Source: Bacteroidota bacterium (GTDB lineage Bacteria; Bacteroidota; Bacteroidia; Chitinophagales; Chitinophagaceae). From it: a stretch of 6,727 nucleotides of DNA. The stretch is from assembly GCA_023436685.1 (NCBI GenBank), contig JAEZIL010000069.1, positions 1-6,727 of the forward strand, in the 5' to 3' direction. Every line of letters starts with the position of its first letter. The first letter of the stretch is position 1. The position numbers and the translations under genes are program-made. The notes under the pieces were generated by a model that was not told where the DNA came from, did not search any database, and saw nothing but the letters and a program-made list of their open reading frames with translations. Positions 6,587 through 6,727 of the stretch are shown one piece after another.

Positions 6587-6727
6587 TTAGCGCAAACCTA
6601 ACATGCGTTTTACCAGGTTCTCGTTCGCTGGGTGAACGAAAGCCGCCTGACGCAAGTGGCGTTTACGTGTTTTTGATTTTTTAGTTAGCAGGTGGCTTTT
6701 AAAAGCTTTATATCTGCGTATTTTACC
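6587..6727 (-). CDS. rpmI: 50S ribosomal protein L35, C-terminal part (start outside window)
   Basis: Reading the minus strand from base 6727 gives 46 codons and a TAA stop at 6587-6589. The translation starts GKIRRYKAFKSHLLTKKSKT, continues with TRKRHLRQAAFVHPANENLV and ends KRMLGLR. The KSHLLTKKSKTRKRHLR block is the hallmark of L35, a small basic protein of the large ribosomal subunit. The family is about 64-66 residues long, so roughly 18-20 N-terminal residues lie beyond the window. rplT follows 31 nt downstream on the same strand, which supports both calls. Confidence 0.96.
   Translation of the reverse strand, partial: GKIRRYKAFKSHLLTKKSKTRKRHLRQAAFVHPANENLVKRMLGLR

Noticed and set aside
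6496..6684. Plus-strand frame of 62 codons across the rplT/rpmI junction
   Set aside because: It is antisense to two ribosomal protein genes and has no recognisable protein features.

Overview
The window looks like a chromosomal stretch from a member of the Bacteroidota, possibly of the Chitinophagaceae type. This rests on an Omp85-barrel outer-membrane protein of a kind common in that phylum, start codons without clear Shine-Dalgarno sequences, a TAnnTTTG-type -7 element, moderate-to-low G+C, and Bacteroidota-like IspE and L20 sequences. The genus assignment is only an impression. There are no tRNAs, rRNAs, CRISPR arrays, insertion sequences or phage genes.

Layout. Bases 1-3965 (+ strand) hold three genes packed head to tail with gaps of 9 and 2 nt. 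They are the C-terminal 529 codons of an outer-membrane protein with an Omp85/BamA-like barrel, a two-domain protein (HD phosphohydrolase plus PycTM-like membrane effector domain), and a four-helix membrane-anchored class III nucleotide cyclase. Next comes a minus-strand pair: a PduO-type cob(I)alamin adenosyltransferase (3968-4528), convergent with the cyclase and only 2 nt away, and upstream of it a LolD/MacB-type ABC ATPase (4593-5288). A 56-nt divergent spacer separates the ATPase gene from ispE (+, 5345-6157), a kinase of the MEP isoprenoid pathway. ispE converges on the ribosomal protein genes rplT and rpmI (-, rpmI cut by the window end), with a strong bidirectional terminator hairpin between them.

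How the genes may work together. The adenosyltransferase, LolD-like ATPase, IspE, L20 and L35 are ordinary housekeeping functions. The notable part is the pair at 1600-3965. One gene would make a cyclic nucleotide at the membrane. The adjacent one fuses a domain of the type used as the membrane effector in Pycsar (pyrimidine cyclase) anti-phage systems to an HD hydrolase whose metal-binding residues appear intact. This suggests a cyclic-nucleotide signalling module in which synthesis, response and perhaps breakdown are encoded by two adjacent genes. The cyclase lacks the usual Lys/Asp (ATP) and Glu/Cys (GTP) base-specifying residues, so its product cannot be predicted. The housekeeping surroundings leave open whether it is a defence system or a conserved envelope-stress or physiological regulator.
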